From assembly GCF_017355965.1 (NCBI RefSeq), contig NZ_JAFIQW010000005.1, positions 1 through 64,000 on the forward strand: 64,000 nt of DNA, in the 5' to 3' direction. This stretch comes from Desertivibrio insolitus (GTDB lineage: Bacteria > Actinomycetota > Actinomycetes > Actinomycetales > Microbacteriaceae). This document shows positions 54,051-61,847 of this stretch, in pieces. The notes under the pieces are model-generated. The model had not been told where the DNA came from, did not search any database, and saw only the letters and a program-made list of their open reading frames with translations. The first letter of the stretch is position 1; each line of letters starts with the position of its first letter. A program made the translations under genes and the position numbers.

Positions 54051-55514
54051 GTGGACTCCTTCGACGCGATCGTCGTCGGCGCCGGGCCGAACGGGCTCGC
54101 CGTCGCGGTGACCCTCGCCCGTGCCGGGCTCTCGGTGCGCGTGTACGAGGCCGCGGCGACCATCGGCGGCGGCTCCCGCACCATGGAGCTCGTCGAGCCG
54201 GGGCACCTCAACGACGTGTGCTCCGCTGTGCACCCGCTCGCGTTCGAGTCCGAGTTCTTCCGGCGCTTCCGCCTCGAGGACAGGATCGAGCTGCTGACCC
54301 CGGAGCTCTCCTACGCGCAGCCGCTCGACGGCGGCCGTTCGGGGCTCGCCTGGCGCGACCTCGACAGGACGGTGGAGGGGCTCGGCCGGGACGGGGCCGC
54401 CTGGCGGCAGCTGTTCGCGCCGCTCGTCGACGACCTGCGCGGCGTGGCGGACTTCACCTCCGGTTCGCTCGTGCGCATTCCGCAGTCGCCGATCACGGCG
54501 CTGCGTCTCGGCCTGCGCGCCCTCGAGCAGGGCTCGGCCGCGTGGAACGCGCGGTTCCGGGAGGGCGTCGCGCCGGCGCTCCTCACCGGGGCGATGGCCC
54601 ACTCGATTCAGGCGATGCCGTCGCTCGCGACGAGCGCCGGCGGCCTCGTGCTCGCGACCCTCGCCCACGGCCGCGGCTGGCCCGTCGTGCGCGGCGGCAG
54701 TCAGACGATCGTCGACGCGATGGCGGCGGATGCCCAAGCGCACGGTGCCGAGATCGTGACGAGCAGCCCCGTGTCATCCGTCGCCGAGCTCCCTCCCGCG
54801 AAGGCCGTCTTCTTCGACACGAGCGCCCGGGCGATGGCGAGCATCGCGGGGGACCGGCTGCCCGAGCGCTACCGCCGGGCGCTCGAGGACGTGCGCTACG
54901 GCAACGCCGCGGCGAAGGTGGACTTCGTGCTCGACGGGCCCGTGCCGTGGCGCGACCCCGCGCTCGCCGAGGCCGGCACCCTGCACGTCGGCGGCTCGCG
55001 GGCCGAGCTGCAGCGCGCGGAGAACGAGGTGCGGCGCGGCCGCCACGCGCCGAGCCCGTACGTGCTCGTCTCCCAGCCGTCGGTGCTCGATCCCACTCGC
55101 GCGCCCGCGGGCCGGCACGTGCTCTGGGCCTACACCCACGTGCCGCACGGCTCGACCGTCGACCAGACCGAGACCATCACAGCGCAGATCGAACGCTTCG
55201 CCCCCGGCTTCCGCGACAGGATCGTCGGCTCCGCGAGCAAGACCGCGGCGCAGATGGAGGAGTACAACGCGAACTACGTGGGCGGCGACATCGCCATCGG
55301 CGACGTGACGTTCCTCCGGCTGCTGCGCCGGCCCGTGCTCTCGCCGGACCCCTGGCGGGCGCCGGGTGGGACGTTCTACCTCTGCTCGTCGGCGACGCCG
55401 CCGAGTCCGGGGGTGCACGGGCTCAACGGCTGGCGTGCCGCGACGAGCGCGCTGCGCCACGAGTTCGGGATCAGGCGCGCGCCGGAGCTCGCGCCGGAAG
55501 GAGTGCTGTCATGA
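54051..55514 (+). CDS. CrtI-like NAD(P)/FAD-dependent oxidoreductase
   Basis: A 487-residue phytoene-dehydrogenase-like flavoprotein. AIVVGAGPNGLAVAVTLARA is the N-terminal FAD Rossmann motif and VRVYEAAATIGGGSRTMELV the following GG motif. GGLVLATLAHGRGWPVVRGG and the C-terminal PPSPGVHGLNGWRAATSALR complete the family pattern. No other carotenoid genes are nearby, so the substrate is unknown. GTG at 54051 with AATAGT 6 nt upstream, a variant of the leaderless pattern. Its stop overlaps the SRPBCC gene as ATGA. Confidence 0.88.
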   Translation: MDSFDAIVVGAGPNGLAVAVTLARAGLSVRVYEAAATIGGGSRTMELVEPGHLNDVCSAVHPLAFESEFFRRFRLEDRIELLTPELSYAQPLDGGRSGLAWRDLDRTVEGLGRDGAAWRQLFAPLVDDLRGVADFTSGSLVRIPQSPITALRLGLRALEQGSAAWNARFREGVAPALLTGAMAHSIQAMPSLATSAGGLVLATLAHGRGWPVVRGGSQTIVDAMAADAQAHGAEIVTSSPVSSVAELPPAKAVFFDTSARAMASIAGDRLPERYRRALEDVRYGNAAAKVDFVLDGPVPWRDPALAEAGTLHVGGSRAELQRAENEVRRGRHAPSPYVLVSQPSVLDPTRAPAGRHVLWAYTHVPHGSTVDQTETITAQIERFAPGFRDRIVGSASKTAAQMEEYNANYVGGDIAIGDVTFLRLLRRPVLSPDPWRAPGGTFYLCSSATPPSPGVHGLNGWRAATSALRHEFGIRRAPELAPEGVLS

Positions 55515-55990
55515 CCGGGGTCACCTACCGCAGGATCGCCGCGACGCCCGAGCAGCTGTTCGCGGTGCTCGCCGACGGCTGGCTCTACGCCTCGTGGGTG
55601 CCCGGTGCCTCGCGGATGCGCGACGTCGAGGCGAGCTGGCCCTCCGACGGTGCCGTGCTGCACCACTCCTTCGGGCTGTGGCCGCTCGTCGTCAACGACA
55701 CGACGACGCTCGAGGAGTGGGATCCGCCGCGTCATGCGCGACTGCGGGCGCGCGGCTGGCCCGTGCTCGGCGAGGCGTTCGTCACGATCGACGTGAAGCG
55801 GAGGGGCGACGGCTGCGTCGTCCGCATCGCCGAGGACGCGATCGAGGGGCCCGCGACGATGGTGCCGGAGGCCGTGCGATCGGTGGGCATCCACCTGCGC
55901 AACGTCGAGACGCTGAAGCGGCTCGCCTGGCTCGCGGAGGGCGGCGCACGCCCGGCCCTGCCGGCCGCCGAATCCGGGGCCGCAAGGTAG
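55511..55990 (+). CDS. SRPBCC-family protein
   Basis: 159 residues of the START/Bet v1-like fold, which binds hydrophobic ligands in a deep cavity. YRRIAATPEQLFAVLADGWL and SWVPGASRMRDVEASWPSDG are typical N-terminal elements. LRNVETLKRLAWLAEGG forms the long C-terminal helix. It is translationally coupled to the CrtI-like oxidoreductase, a pairing that recurs in actinobacteria, so it may carry that enzyme's lipophilic substrate. Ligand unknown. Confidence 0.87.
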   Translation: MTGVTYRRIAATPEQLFAVLADGWLYASWVPGASRMRDVEASWPSDGAVLHHSFGLWPLVVNDTTTLEEWDPPRHARLRARGWPVLGEAFVTIDVKRRGDGCVVRIAEDAIEGPATMVPEAVRSVGIHLRNVETLKRLAWLAEGGARPALPAAESGAAR

Positions 55991-56088
55991 CAGCGGAAAA
56001 TGGCTGATGGGAAGCATCCTGCGAGCTCGACACGCCGTGCGCTACAGTCGGATGTGGATAACTTCCGCCTAAACCCGAAGGTGAGATT

Positions 56089-56424
56089 GTGACCACAACC
56101 TCAATGAATCCCGGTGTCCGATGGGCTCCTGTGCGCGCGAGCGTGTGGGAGGCCGAGCTCGACGGCGGCCACGCCGGAGCCATCGAACGCACCGTCCGTG
56201 GACGCTTCGTCGCTCTCGACAGCGCCGGCCGTGCCCTCGGCAGCTACCCCTCGTTCGTCTCCGCGAAGGAGCGCGTCGCCGCCGAGCTCGCCGGCCAGAC
56301 CGAGGCGAAGCGCGCCTCGCTGGGTGACGTGCTGCTCGCCGTGCTGGCGACGGTCGTCGGCATCGGCTCGATCGGCGTCGCGGCCTCCGCGCTCACGTCG
56401 CTCGGCGCGCTCACCCTCCGCTGA
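56089..56424 (+). CDS. Small protein with C-terminal membrane anchor (111 aa)
   Basis: The soluble N-terminal ~75 residues (VWEAELDGGHAGAIERTVRG, FVSAKERVAAELAGQTEAKR) are followed by one hydrophobic helix, LLAVLATVVGIGSIGVAASA, and a short tail. The start is GTG at 56089 with GAAGGTGAGATT upstream. A TACAGT hexamer near 56043 gives a possible promoter with a ~40-nt leader. Conserved hypothetical of unknown role; tail-anchored topology is inferred. Confidence 0.7.
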   Translation: MTTTSMNPGVRWAPVRASVWEAELDGGHAGAIERTVRGRFVALDSAGRALGSYPSFVSAKERVAAELAGQTEAKRASLGDVLLAVLATVVGIGSIGVAASALTSLGALTLR

Positions 56425-56506
56425 GCTGACCCTCTCCTGACCCGCGCGGCGCCCGAACGCCGCCCGGTGGCTCTCCGGCAGGCGCCGGAGCTCTTCGTCG
56501 TGCCCG

Positions 56507-56875
56507 CTAGCGGGAGCGAGCGTGCCCGTTGCCGATCGCGCCGTGGTGCTGCGCCATGTGGTGCGGGGTGTGGCTGGCGTGCGGCTCCTCGAGCACCTGC
56601 AGGCCCGTCGAGCTGTTCGCGCTCGCGCTCAGCACCTCGAGCCACTCGCGGTTGATCTCCGGCGTCTTGCTGCCGTGGTACTTGAAGTACAGCGGGATCG
56701 AGGGGCTGATCCAGATCGCGCTGCGCCCGTCGCCGACGCTCGCGTCGTCGCGCCACGTGAAGAAGAAGCTCTCGTGGCGGCGCAGCTTCGCGCCGATGAC
56801 CACCTGCAGGTGCGCCAGCAGTCGGTCGTCGAACTGGAACTCGGCCCCGAACGGGCCGTACAACAGTTTGCCCAC
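56507..56875 (-). CDS. DUF7882-like Microbacteriaceae protein
   Basis: 122 residues. VGKLLYGPFGAEFQFDDRLL, AHLQVVIGAKLRRHESFFFT and RSAIWISPSIPLYFKYHGSK form a compact domain common in Microbacteriaceae; database entries sometimes call it ATP-dependent DNA ligase, although no ligase motif is present. The C-terminal His-rich tail (HASHTPHHMAQHHG) could bind metal. GTG at 56875 is chosen from the family N-terminus; AGGAG lies about 12 nt upstream. It lies downstream of the phosphoesterase gene on the same strand. Confidence 0.82.
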   Translation of the reverse strand: MGKLLYGPFGAEFQFDDRLLAHLQVVIGAKLRRHESFFFTWRDDASVGDGRSAIWISPSIPLYFKYHGSKTPEINREWLEVLSASANSSTGLQVLEEPHASHTPHHMAQHHGAIGNGHARSR

Positions 56876-56928
56876 GCGCCGAACGTACTCCTGCAGCGCG
56901 TCCGGGTCACTGATCCATCGGTCGGTTT

Positions 56929-57420
56929 TCAGGGGCTGACGAGCTCGACCGTCAATGCCTCCCGGCGCACGTCCAGCCGCATCCACGTGTGTTTCGGCTG
57001 CCGCCGCTTGTCGGTGGGCGAGCCGGGGTTCAGCAGCCGCATCCCGCGCGGGGTCGTCGTGTCCCAGGGGATGTGCGAGTGCCCGAAGACCAGCACGTCG
57101 ACGTCGGGGAAGCGGATGTCGCAGCGCTTCTCCCGCCCGGTCGCCTGACCCGTCTCGTGCACGACGGCGAACCGGTGACCGTCGAGCTCGATCCGGTCGA
57201 TCTCGGGCAGCCGGGCGCGGAGCGCCGGCCCGTCGTTGTTGCCGTAGCAGGCGACGAGGCGCCGCGACCGATCCTCGAGCTCGTTCAGCAGCGGCACGTC
57301 CACCCAGTCGCCGGCGTGCACGACGACGTCGGCCGCGGCGACGTCCGCCCAGAGGGCCGCGGGCAGGTCCTTCGCGCGCTTGGGCAGATGCGTGTCGGAC
57401 ATCAGCACGACCGCGGTCAC
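56929..57420 (-). CDS. YfcE/MJ0936-type metallophosphoesterase
   Basis: 163 residues of the calcineurin-like phosphoesterase fold. VVLMSDTHLP, VVHAGDWVD, LVACYGNND, FAVVHETG and VLVFGHSHIP are the five metal-site motifs, with GND altered to GNND. The small size and C-terminal RLLNPGSPTDKRRQPKHTWM match the YfcE family of cytoplasmic phosphodiesterases. The substrate is unknown. GTG at 57420 overlaps the DUF2945 stop as GTGA. Confidence 0.92.
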   Translation of the reverse strand: MTAVVLMSDTHLPKRAKDLPAALWADVAAADVVVHAGDWVDVPLLNELEDRSRRLVACYGNNDGPALRARLPEIDRIELDGHRFAVVHETGQATGREKRCDIRFPDVDVLVFGHSHIPWDTTTPRGMRLLNPGSPTDKRRQPKHTWMRLDVRREALTVELVSP

Positions 57421-57614
57421 TTGGCGTGCAGCGCCGATCCCTTGTGGGCCGCCTTCTTGCCCGACTTGTCGCTCTCGACGATGAACATCGGGTCGTCCTC
57501 GCTCGCCGTGAAGTGCTGACCGTCGAAGGTGAAGTCCTTCGTCTTGCGCTCCACGACCTTGCCGCTCGTCTCGCCCTGGGACGTGTTCCAGGTGACGTGG
57601 TCTCCGTTCTTCAT
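57417..57614 (-). CDS. DUF2945 (HVA1 Tudor-like) small protein
   Basis: 65 residues: MKNGDHVTWNTSQGETSGKV, a DPMFIVESDKSGKKAAHKGS core and end ALHAK. This is the DUF2945/hypervirulence-associated Tudor-like beta-barrel, found widely in bacteria without proven role. ATG at 57614 is preferred over GTG 57623 because AGGTGGGAGG precedes it. Divergent from the GNAT gene with about 35 bp between. Confidence 0.88.
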   Translation of the reverse strand: MKNGDHVTWNTSQGETSGKVVERKTKDFTFDGQHFTASEDDPMFIVESDKSGKKAAHKGSALHAK

Positions 57615-57637
57615 GCCTCCCACCTTTCCGTGGCTTG

Positions 57638-57643
57638 TACCGT
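57638..57643 (+). promoter_or_regulatory. -10 hexamer of the GNAT gene, leaderless type
   Basis: TACCGT, a 6-nt spacer (TGCCTG), then GTG at 57650. Confidence 0.5.
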
Positions 57644-57649
57644 TGCCTG

Positions 57650-58171
57650 GTGACTTCCAGCGAACTCGCCTCGTTCTCCCTCCGCCCGCTCGGGGACGCG
57701 GACCTCGACCGAGTCGTCGAGCTCAACAACGCCGCGACCCCCGCCGTGCCGCAGTCGACCCGGGAGGACATCGCCGAGCTCGTCGCGCTGTCGTCGCTCG
57801 CCCTGGCTGTCGTCGACGACCAGGCGACCGAGCGCCCGATCGGGTTCCTGCTCGCGATGGAGCCAGGTCAGGACTACGCGAGCGAGAACTACGTCTGGTT
57901 CACCCGCCGCGGGGTGGCGGGCCTCTACGTCGACCGGATCGTGCTCGACGAGGCGCACCGCAGCCGGGGACTCGGTCCGCGGCTCTACGACGCGGTCTTC
58001 GACGCGGCCCGCCGGGCCGGTCTCAGCGAGGTGCAGTGCGAGGTCAACATCGAGCCGCCGAACCCGCGGTCGCTCGCGTTCCACTCGCGGCTCGGCTTCG
58101 CTGAGGTGGGCCAGCAGGCCACGAAGGGCGGCAGCGTCGTGGTCGCGCTGCTCGCGGCATCCGTCGCCTGA
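57650..58171 (+). CDS. GNAT-family N-acetyltransferase
   Basis: A 173-residue acetyl-CoA-dependent acyltransferase. VAGLYVDRIVLDEAHRSRGL is the core beta4 strand and the acetyl-CoA loop (HRSRGLG, a variant of Q/RxxGxG/A), and SLAFHSRLGFAEVGQQ the C-terminal signature. The acceptor is unknown. GTG at 57650 starts VTSSELASFSLRPLGDADLD and is placed by the leaderless promoter pattern. Confidence 0.9.
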   Translation: MTSSELASFSLRPLGDADLDRVVELNNAATPAVPQSTREDIAELVALSSLALAVVDDQATERPIGFLLAMEPGQDYASENYVWFTRRGVAGLYVDRIVLDEAHRSRGLGPRLYDAVFDAARRAGLSEVQCEVNIEPPNPRSLAFHSRLGFAEVGQQATKGGSVVVALLAASVA

Positions 58172-58237
58172 CGACGACTTCGACGAGCACGGCCCCGCCT
58201 CAGCCGTCCTTCAGCATCGTCACCCCACACTGATGCC

Positions 58238-59143
58238 GTGAGTCTCGCGTCCGCCTTCCAGTCGCTGCTGCTGGAGACGTTGACGAAGGACAAGGGCGGC
58301 GAACCCGCGTGGGTCTACTCCTTCGCGGAGGGCGACGACGAAGGCTATTTCGGGCCCGGTTCCGCCCCGTGGGTGGTGCACGGCGAACTGCCGACCCTCG
58401 TCGCGGGCGTGCGGGCGCTGCTGATGCAGGCGCTGCATCCGGGTGCCCTCGCGGGCGTGCACGACCACTCCCGCTACGAGGAGGACCCCCTCGGGCGTCT
58501 CTCCGGCACCGTGCGCTGGCTCATGTCGGTGACGTTCGGTTCGACGGAGACTGCGCAGCAGGCGTCGGCGATGGTCGGCAAGCTGCACGATCGCGTGCGC
58601 GGCACCTACGTCGACGCGCGCGGGGTCGAGCGCCCCTACGCCGCCGGCGACCCCGAACTGCTGCTCTGGGTGCATGTCGCCTTCACCGAGGCGTTCCTCG
58701 GCGCCCAGTTGCTCTGGGGGTCGCCGATCCCCGGGGGAGCCGACGCGTACGTGAAGCAGTGGGCCGTCGCGGGGGAGCTGATGGGCGTCGAGCACCCGCC
58801 GCGCAGCCTCGCCGAGCACGAGGCCGCGCTCGCGGCCTTCGACGACGACCTCAAGTACGACGACCGCACCGAGCAGGTGGTGCGGTTCCTGCGCAACCCG
58901 GGGCTGAAGCCTGCGATCATGCCGGCGTACCGCGTGCTGTTCGAAGCGGCGGTGGCCTCGCTGCCCGAGCGTTACCGCGTGAAGCTGCGCCTCGAGCGCG
59001 GGCCCGTGCGCCGTGCGGCGGCGATCGGTGCGTGCCGGGCGTTCCTCACGGTCGCGGGCAAGCTCGTCACGCACCCGGGCGCGAGCGAGATCGCCGCACG
59101 TCAGCGCATCGCCCGCATCCGGGCCGAGCGCTTCGCGAGCTGA
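58238..59143 (+). CDS. MpaB-family oxygenase (DUF2236)
   Basis: A 301-residue helical haem-binding-type protein of the DUF2236/oxygenase MpaB family. ALLMQALHPGALAGVHDHSR and DPELLLWVHVAFTEAFLGAQ are the conserved helices with the His residues thought to hold haem. PERYRVKLRLERG lies near the C-terminus. Relatives include latex-clearing protein and mycophenolic-acid MpaB. Substrate unknown. GTG at 58238 with CACACT 6 nt upstream. It converges with folE-folB across 6 nt. Confidence 0.88.
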   Translation: MSLASAFQSLLLETLTKDKGGEPAWVYSFAEGDDEGYFGPGSAPWVVHGELPTLVAGVRALLMQALHPGALAGVHDHSRYEEDPLGRLSGTVRWLMSVTFGSTETAQQASAMVGKLHDRVRGTYVDARGVERPYAAGDPELLLWVHVAFTEAFLGAQLLWGSPIPGGADAYVKQWAVAGELMGVEHPPRSLAEHEAALAAFDDDLKYDDRTEQVVRFLRNPGLKPAIMPAYRVLFEAAVASLPERYRVKLRLERGPVRRAAAIGACRAFLTVAGKLVTHPGASEIAARQRIARIRAERFAS

Positions 59144-59149
59144 GCGGCG

Positions 59150-60091
59150 TCAGCGCCCGCGGTCGACGCGCACGATCACGTCGCCGAACTCGACCCGGAG
59201 CGGGGCCTCCGGCTTGTGCACCGTGACGACCGCCCGGCTGACCCGCGGGTCGTCGAGGCACAGCGCCGCGACGCGTTCCGCGACGGTCTCGATGAGGTTG
59301 ACCGGGTCGGATGCCACGGCGGCGGCGATCCTGTCGCTCAGCACGCCGTAGTGCACCGTGTCGGTCACGTCGTCGGTGGCGGCGGCCGTCGCGAGCGGCA
59401 CGGTCAGCTCCACGTCGATCACGAACGTCTGGCCCTGCTCGCGCTCGACGTCGTGCACGCCGTGGAAGGCCCGCACCCTGATGCCCTCGAGCACGATGCG
59501 ATCACCCGCGGCATCCGCCCTTGCCTGCGGACGGGCGGGGGTGCCGAGCAGCGCCAGCGCCTCCATGCGGGAGACACCCGCGTCGTACTCGCCGCGCGAG
59601 GCGACCGTCAGCATGCTCGCGCCGCGCACCTGGCGGCCGCGGGCCCACTCGCACGCGTGCTCCGCCTCGATGCGCACGAAGACGCCGCGGGCGTCGAGCC
59701 CGCGGAACACCGCGTCGGCCACCTCGTCGGCGACGCGCTCCTGCACCTGCGGCCGGGACGCCACCGTGTCGACGACACGTACGAGGGCGCCGAGCCCCGC
59801 GACCCGCTCCCGCGGCAGGTACGCGATCGCGGCCTCGCCCGAGAACGGCAGCAGGTGGTGCTCGCACATCGACCGGAACGGGATGCCCCGCACGATCACC
59901 GGCGAGGTCGTCGGCGCCTCGACGTCGGTCGCGAACACGGCCGCCGCGTCGACCCCCAGCCCGGAGAACAGCTCCGCTCCTGTCGTCGCGACGCGGGTGG
60001 CGGTGCCGGCGAGCCGGGGGTCGTCGGGGTCCGCGCCCATCGCCTGCAGGAAGGCGCGGATCGCCGCTTCCGCGGCGGGTAGATCTGGCAT
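59150..60091 (-). CDS. FolE-FolB fusion: GTP cyclohydrolase I plus dihydroneopterin aldolase
   Basis: A 313-residue fusion of two folate enzymes. Residues 1-~185 are FolE-like: RSMCEHHLLPFSGEAAIAYL gives the zinc ligands C76 and H79, and EAEHACEWARGRQ supplies C147, although this segment departs from the usual HxCMxxRG. Residues ~199-313 are FolB-like: IRVRAFHGVHDVEREQGQTF and LIETVAERVAALCL. GTP cyclohydrolase opens the pathway and FolB acts two steps later. Other folate genes are not in the window. ATG at 60091 with TAGCGT 7 nt upstream. Confidence 0.88.
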   Translation of the reverse strand: MPDLPAAEAAIRAFLQAMGADPDDPRLAGTATRVATTGAELFSGLGVDAAAVFATDVEAPTTSPVIVRGIPFRSMCEHHLLPFSGEAAIAYLPRERVAGLGALVRVVDTVASRPQVQERVADEVADAVFRGLDARGVFVRIEAEHACEWARGRQVRGASMLTVASRGEYDAGVSRMEALALLGTPARPQARADAAGDRIVLEGIRVRAFHGVHDVEREQGQTFVIDVELTVPLATAAATDDVTDTVHYGVLSDRIAAAVASDPVNLIETVAERVAALCLDDPRVSRAVVTVHKPEAPLRVEFGDVIVRVDRGR

Positions 60092-60098
60092 GCCGAGA

Positions 60099-60104
60099 AC
60101 GCTA
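60099..60104 (-). promoter_or_regulatory. -10 hexamer of folE-folB overlapping the treZ stop
   Basis: TAGCGT on the minus strand, whose first three bases are the TAG stop codon of treZ. A 7-nt spacer then leads to ATG at 60091. Readthrough from treYZ is also possible. Confidence 0.45.
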
Positions 60105-61847
60105 CGTGAGGATCGCGGCGCTGTGCGCCCCCAGCCTCAACGTGGCATCCGTCAGCTGCACGTTCTCGTCGGTGCCGAAGCGCAACTGCGACGCCCCGAC
60201 CTCGAGTTCGAGCGGCTCCTCGGCGAAGTTGATCACGATCGTCGCCTCGCCGCGCCGCACGATGAACCATCGCGCAGAGTCGTCGTAGCGCACGTCGATC
60301 ACGGGGAAGCGCGGGTCCGTCAGCGACGGGATCTCCCGCCGCAGGGCAGCGAGGGCGCGGTACACGCCGAGCGTGCGGGTGTGCCGGCTCGCCTCCCCGT
60401 GCTCGGGGTAGGCCTCCGACCACTGCAGCTTCGAGCGAGTGAACGTCTCCGGGTCCTGCGGGTCGGGCACGACGGACTCGTCCCAGCCCATCTTCGCGAA
60501 CTCCTCGATGCGGCCCTTTGCGGTGGCCTCGCCGAGGTCGGGCTCCGGGTGCGACGTGAAGAACTGCCACGGCGTCGACGCGGCGAACTCCTCGCCCATG
60601 AAGAGCATCGGCGTGAACGGCCCGGCGAGCGTCAGCACCGCGGCGATCGCGAGCTGGCCCTCGTCGAGGGACGCGGTCAGGCGATCGCCGATCGCCCGGT
60701 TGCCGATCTGGTCGTGGTTCTGATTCGCGATGACCAGACGCCAGGTCGGCATGTTCTCGGTGTCGATCGGGTGGCCGTGGTCCCGCTCACGGAACGACGA
60801 GTAGGTGCCGTTGTGGAAAAAGCCCTCCGTCATGACCTTGGCGAGCGCCGACAGCGACTCGAAGTCGGCGTAGTAGCCGGCCGTCTCCCGCGTCAGCGCG
60901 ACGTGCACCGAGTGGTGGTAGTCGTCGCTCCACTGGGCGTGCAGCCCGTAGCCGCCGCCCTCACGCGGGGTGATGAGCTTCGGGTCGTTCATGTCGCTCT
61001 CGGCGATGAGCGTGAGCGGCCGGCGCAGGTGGGCGCTCAGCGCGTCGACCTCCTCGGCCATCTCCTGCAGCAGGTGCTTCGGCCCCTCGTCGACGAGCGC
61101 GTGCACGGCGTCGAGACGCAGGCCGTCGACGTGGTAGTCGTGCAGCCACATGAGCGCGTTCTCGATGATGAACCGTCGGACGTTCTCGGACCCGTCGGCG
61201 TCGAGGTTGACCGAGAGGCCCCAGGTGTTGGCGTGCGCGTCGGTGAGGTACGGGCCGAACAGGGGCAGGTAGTTGCCGCTCGGTCCGAGGTGGTTGTAGA
61301 CGACGTCCTGGATGACGCCGAGCCCGCGCTCGTGGGCGGCGTCGACGAAGCGCTGGTACGCCTCCGGGCCGCCGTACGACTCCGAGACGGTGTACCAGAG
61401 CACGCCGTCGTATCCCCAGTTGTGCGTGCCGTTGAAGCCGTTGACCGGCAGCAGCTCGACGAGGTCCACGCCGATGTCGACGAGGTGGTCGAGCCGCTCG
61501 ATCGCGCTGTCGAGCGTGCCCTCCGGCGTGAACGTGCCGATGTGCAGTTCGTAGATGACGCTGCCCGGCAGCTGCCGGCCGGTCCACCGCTGGTCGGTCC
61601 ACTGGTGCGCGGACGGGTCGAAGACGGCGGATGCCTCGTGCACGCCGTCCGGCTGCCGCCGCGACCGCGGGTCGGGCAGCACCTTGTCGTCGTCGCCCAG
61701 GCGGTAGCCGTAGCGGGCGCCCGGCCGAGCCTCGATCGGCTGCTCGGGGCGCCACCAGCCGTCCTCGGCGCGGACCAGTTCGTGGTCGGTGCCGTCGAGC
61801 ACGAGGCGGACACGCTCGGCCAGGGGGGCCCACACGTCGAAGGTCAT
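60102..61847 (-). CDS. treZ: Malto-oligosyltrehalose trehalohydrolase TreZ
   Basis: A 581-residue GH13 enzyme that cuts trehalose from malto-oligosyltrehalose made by TreY. The N-terminal E-set domain ([17 protein letters not shown]) precedes the barrel. [12 protein letters not shown] holds the nucleophile Asp, [11 protein letters not shown] the acid/base Glu, and [17 protein letters not shown] the third acidic site. The ATG at 61847 overlaps the treY stop as TGATG. The C-terminal beta domain ends [12 protein letters not shown]. Works with GlgX at the left end of the window as a TreX-type debrancher. Confidence 0.96.
   Translation of the reverse strand: MTFDVWAPLAERVRLVLDGTDHELVRAEDGWWRPEQPIEARPGARYGYRLGDDDKVLPDPRSRRQPDGVHEASAVFDPSAHQWTDQRWTGRQLPGSVIYELHIGTFTPEGTLDSAIERLDHLVDIGVDLVELLPVNGFNGTHNWGYDGVLWYTVSESYGGPEAYQRFVDAAHERGLGVIQDVVYNHLGPSGNYLPLFGPYLTDAHANTWGLSVNLDADGSENVRRFIIENALMWLHDYHVDGLRLDAVHALVDEGPKHLLQEMAEEVDALSAHLRRPLTLIAESDMNDPKLITPREGGGYGLHAQWSDDYHHSVHVALTRETAGYYADFESLSALAKVMTEGFFHNGTYSSFRERDHGHPIDTENMPTWRLVIANQNHDQIGNRAIGDRLTASLDEGQLAIAAVLTLAGPFTPMLFMGEEFAASTPWQFFTSHPEPDLGEATAKGRIEEFAKMGWDESVVPDPQDPETFTRSKLQWSEAYPEHGEASRHTRTLGVYRALAALRREIPSLTDPRFPVIDVRYDDSARWFIVRRGEATIVINFAEEPLELEVGASQLRFGTDENVQLTDATLRLGAHSAAILT

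Noticed and set aside
54051-55990. Carotenoid biosynthesis cluster
   Set aside because: Only a CrtI-like oxidoreductase and an SRPBCC protein are present. No phytoene synthase, cyclase or GGPP synthase adjoins them.
56507-56875. ATP-dependent DNA ligase label for the 122-residue protein
   Set aside because: There is no KxDG or other nucleotidyltransferase motif. The label seems inherited from misannotated entries.
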